The notes beneath the pieces are model-generated. The model was not told the origin of the DNA. It ran no database searches and worked only from the letters and a program-made list of their open reading frames with translations. A stretch of DNA of 64,000 nt. Source: Sphagnum magellanicum (taxonomy: Eukaryota; Streptophyta; Sphagnopsida; Sphagnales; Sphagnaceae). This document shows, piece by piece, positions 61,160-64,000 of the stretch. A program made the position numbers and the translations under genes. The DNA lies in contig CM038909.1 in assembly GCA_021904315.1 (NCBI GenBank), forward strand, positions 21,490,212-21,554,211, written 5' to 3'. How positions within the stretch are numbered: position 1 is the stretch's first letter; each line of letters starts with the position of its first letter.

Positions 61160-61620
61160 CTCCAAACCCCTTAAAAATAAATTAATTAATTAATTAAAAA
61201 TTAAAAAAAAACCCTAAACCTGGCACGCCGCTGTTGAGGTCAGGCTCGCCATCGCTACTGTCCTCGCTGCAACAGCCTGCCAGCAAGCGCTGCTACAGTA
61301 CGGAAGCCGCTCCTCCTCCTCCTCTTCCTTCTCTGCTCAAATATTCGACAACTGTCCCGCTGCTACAGTGTTAGCGAGGGGCCACTGTCCTCGCTGCAAC
61401 AGCCTGCCAGCAAGCGCTGCTACAGTGCCGCCGCTTGCTTGCACGCCCGTGCTCCGTGCTCCCGATTCTCCTGCTCCGTGCTCCTGTTCCTGCTCTCCGA
61501 CCTTGTTATGTCGAACTGTGCACACTGTTATGTCGAACTGTGCGCTGCTACAATGCCGCCGCCTTGATTACAATCCCTAGGCCTTGATTACAAAGCTCAG
61601 GGATGACCCTAGTGCACTTA
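61160..61620 (-). repeat. LINE 5' UTR with internal repeats
   Basis: GC-rich and CTG/CAG-rich. A block with CTGTCCTCGCTGCAACAGCC and TGCCAGCAAGCGCTGCTACA occurs at about 61,257-61,305 and 61,381-61,430. GTTATGTCGAACTGTGC occurs twice at about 61,505-61,541, and GCCTTGATTACAA twice at about 61,561-61,592. Repeated 5' UTR units are common in LINEs and may hold the promoter. TAATTAATTAATTAA at about 61,180 precedes ORF1. Confidence 0.65.
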
Positions 61621-61626
61621 TTTCTT

Positions 61627-62300
61627 ATCAATTCCTTCGGCATAATTAATTATTAATTACTATGCCATTTCTTGAAAGCCAACCTGCTGAAGCTGGGGAA
61701 AGCTTCTACTGTACTGTCAACAAATAGTACTTAGTTGCCTGACTAATCCAGGAGTATAAGTGTGCACAAAGCTCAGCCCTTTTTAAAGAACGAAACAAAA
61801 ACACAGCTTCTTCATAAAAGAACAGAAAAACTTCCAGATGCATTTTATGTCTATCAAAATCTAAACATTCCAATCAGACAATCTACCAATTCCAGATGCT
61901 CCCTAAATACTTTTGTTGTGCACAGTCTTGTCATTGCTCTTCACGTGCACTTGGTTCTGGCTGTATCTGGATGTTGGGCAGAAAAGTGGAGGTACCACAC
62001 TCGGCTGGGCTGTGCAATGGCAGATGCTGGAGGTCCCAGAGAGTCATGGCATGGTATGCACTGCAAAATTGAGGAACTGGCAGCTGATGCCATCCTTAAT
62101 CATGTTGAGCAGCACTGGAGGAAGGTCACTCTGTGACTCAAGACAGAACAGATTCAAATCAAAAGGATTCCGTGATTGAGTCCATCAGCTAATATCCTTC
62201 CTGAAGGAGATCCTAAGCTATACATAATCATTGACAATTAAGCAAGCTCACACTTGGCAAGCTCAGGTACTCCTCCAGGATCAACCACTTTGTGTCTTTT
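61627..62300 (+). repeat. Dispersed repeat R5, copy 2
   Basis: Second copy of 41,610-42,230 in the same orientation, with the same landmarks (CTATGCCATTTCTTGAAAGC, GTGCACTTGGTTCTGG, GGAGGTCCCAGAGAG, GGTACTCCTCCAGG). The LINE 5' end abuts it. The frame at 61,762-62,136 is not preserved in copy 1, so coding is not supported. Confidence 0.75.
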
Positions 62301-64000
62301 GAAAGTCTCAAGGGGTTTAATGGGGTGAGGTAAAAGTGTTTACTTAGCTGGTTTGTTTGTTTTTCACTCTGGCTCCTACTCTTCACTGGTAGAGATTTAA
62401 CAGAAAAATTCTCATTTTGTTAAATAAACAGAAAAAAAACTTTGATATGGGGGTTCATGCAAACCTCAATAGATACTTGACTATTCTTAACATTATGAGA
62501 ACTGACATTTTGAGATTAGCTTTGTAAAAACATTTTAAAAACTTATACCCTAGCCAGTTCTCTAGAGCTTGAACAAAAATTATTTAGAACAATCAAGCCA
62601 GTTATTGAAACTTCTTTCTCAAAAACTATGACCAATGGATTTTATTTATTTATTTATTTATAAAAATGAGAACCACCCAACATTGGTTTCAACAAGTGTT
62701 AAATGAGTATCAGAATTTTCTGAAACCTTTTAGATTCAGTTTTCACAAAGTAACTTGCAAAATACTATTTTCTTCACCATTTTTTTTTGCAACCCCATGA
62801 AATTTCGAAAAAATAAACTAAAATGACCAGGACACTACCCTACACCTCAAATTTCCAAGCTTTATATGCTTAATCCTTATGAAGACTCAAGAACATTGGT
62901 TCTGATATTTTGTTTTTGGTCAAAAAAAGTTATTTGGGTTGTACGGTGTTGGAAATTGCGTTATTTTTTCAATTTTGGCGATTTATTTCAAATTTACACT
63001 AAAAATATGAAAATTTACAAAAAATTCCAAAAACTTTTGTTGCCACTATGCAAATTTTCTCCCAACAAAAAAAATAGGAACTTGAGAGTAAGTTGGAGAT
63101 AGGGGGGAAACATACTCAAATGTACGGGGTGTTCAAATTTTGTTTTACTCTTTGGATTTGGGACGATAGAAGATCAGGTGCAAATGAGAAAGGGGGATTG
63201 GAAGATGCTACCAACTACTCTTTCAACACATACGATAGTACCTTGGCAGCTTGGACACTCAGGCCCCCTTTTACACAAGGAGTAAGGGCCAAAAAAACTG
63301 GGGGCCAACTTTGATCATTTTTGGGTTGCAAATTGGTCCCAATTTACTAATAAATGCTAGAACATTGATGTCAGGATATTAATAAGTGTTGGAACATTGG
63401 CCCCAAGGGTTGCAAATTGGCCTCCCAAATTTGATGGTATCCTTTTTCCAGCCTTGGGGCCAATACAAGGCCATAAAGTTCAGCATTTATTACTACTCGG
63501 GGCAGATTGAAAAGTTTTTTTTTTTCTATTTCAGCCTTGACTACTAGTGTAAAGCCCTTGGGGCTACTTTTAACTTTTGCACCAATAGGAATGCTGGATT
63601 TGGGTTGAACATTGGCCCTGACTCATAGTAGTGTAAAGCAGGCCTAAATATATTAGGTTCAAAAGCATTGAAATTTTCAAAAAAAAATTCTGTAGAAAAA
63701 ATATTGACCCTTCAAGAATATTCTATTTGTTGAAATGAAAATTTCAAAATTTAATATTTATTCAACAGACATGTGTCAAAGTTGCCAAGTTACTATGGTA
63801 TGTGTAAAGAAAAAAAAACCTACCAGGCTGTTGCAATAATCAAGATGAAACAAACACACACACAGAATTGTGATGTGATATTTACTTTGCAGGATAAAAG
63901 ACAGCAAAAGCCCCAAGAAAACAAGAGCGCACCCATTATAAAATATCTTAAGATGATGCAAAGATAGATTGGGTACTTATCTATGGTAGATCCATTGGTT
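62301..64000 (+). repeat. Composite repeat block, copy 2, with R2 copy 3
   Basis: Collinear with 46,130-48,470: GGTGAGGTAAAAGTGTTTAC, TCTCATTTTGTTAAATAAAC, AAAACTTATACCCTAGCCAG, GAAGATGCTACCAACTACTC, then R2 (TTTACTTTGCAGGATAAAAG, CTTAAGATGATGCAAAGATA). 63,290-63,620 has extra sequence with several GGCCCCAA-like repeats. The block runs off the right edge of the window. Confidence 0.7.

Larger units (their letters stand above)
56708..61625 (-). mobile_element. Non-LTR retrotransposon (LINE), near full length
   Basis: Minus-strand LINE of about 4.9 kb: GC-richer 5' UTR with internal repeats (61,160-61,620), ORF1, ORF2, a short 3' UTR and a tetranucleotide tail. The architecture (coiled-coil ORF1, APE endonuclease, RT, C-terminal zinc knuckle) fits the L1/Jockey side of LINEs. 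The base composition is distinctly less AT-rich than the neighbourhood. The 5' end is placed by where the R5 similarity begins (61,627). ORF1 and ORF2 share one frame of 1,459 codons with four stops and no frameshift, so the copy is young or was inactivated mainly by point changes. Confidence 0.85.

Noticed and set aside
61762-62136. 124-codon plus-strand frame right of the LINE
   Set aside because: It lies in repeat R5, and the aligned sequence at 41.7-42.0 kb does not keep the frame.
1-64000. CRISPR array, tRNA, rRNA or riboswitch
   Set aside because: The tandem repeats lack regular unique spacers, the setting is a eukaryotic nuclear genome, and no RNA gene was recognised by eye. A tRNA or covariance-model scan would be needed to exclude small RNAs.

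Overview
This looks like a stretch of nuclear DNA from a plant with a large, AT-rich, repeat-filled genome. The evidence is a decayed NRAMP-family metal-transporter gene with plant-like splice sites and a non-coding 5' exon, plant-type MITEs (GAGCATCTCCA and CACTA termini), two unrelated non-LTR reverse-transcriptase genes, and long AT-rich spacers with microsatellites and minisatellites. The exact lineage cannot be read from the sequence. The NRAMP relative resembles the MntH-like type that I associate with early-diverging green plants, so a bryophyte, lycophyte, fern, gymnosperm or streptophyte alga is a low-confidence guess. No intact host protein-coding gene, tRNA, rRNA or CRISPR was recognised. 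Most short open frames here are chance or repeat-derived.

Layout. 1-3.6 kb: copy A of a dispersed family (R1) with minus-strand TATA modules, a foldback element, and a copy of family R2. 4.3-5.5 kb: family R3 with a hairpin. 5.5-8.7 kb: unassigned. 8.7-10.9 kb: minisatellites carrying a 332-bp TA-flanked MITE and a 743-bp TIR element (R4). 13.1-15.4 kb: R1 copy B. 16.2-16.6 kb: inverted R2. 19.8-20.5 kb: truncated R1 copy C. 21.1-23.6 kb: minus-strand reverse-transcriptase pseudogene. 24.2-25.9 kb: R1-related and TIR elements. 27.6-28.6 kb: inverted R4 copy invaded by a MITE. 28.6-32 kb: AT-rich spacer. 32-39.1 kb: a dense cluster of tandem arrays (42, 96, about 53 and about 170 bp), a 0.5-kb direct repeat and a G-rich tract. 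39.4-41.6 kb: minus-strand NRAMP-like pseudogene. 41.6-48.7 kb: long composite block whose flanks recur at 61.6-64 kb, with about 3.9 kb (R1 copy D) present in only one of the two. 48.7-54.4 kb: a Harbinger-like MITE and two CACTA-like elements. 55.4-56.1 kb: R3. 56.7-61.6 kb: near full-length LINE. 61.6-64 kb: second copy of the composite block.

The most informative observation is how the coding sequences decay. The LINE keeps one uninterrupted reading frame of 1,459 codons (coiled-coil ORF1, APE endonuclease, reverse transcriptase, zinc knuckle) broken only by four stop codons. Each stop is one C-to-T change from CAG, CAA or CGA. The unrelated RT pseudogene has TAG exactly where the family has the motif-B glutamine, and the NRAMP exon has TGA where an arginine is expected. 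This fits decay by deamination of methylated cytosines in silenced DNA. Paralogous repeats also act as natural empty sites, which lets several insertions (48,674-48,963; 28,239-28,554; about 48,135-48,428; about 42,230-46,130) be mapped from this window alone. I found no convincing new biological system.
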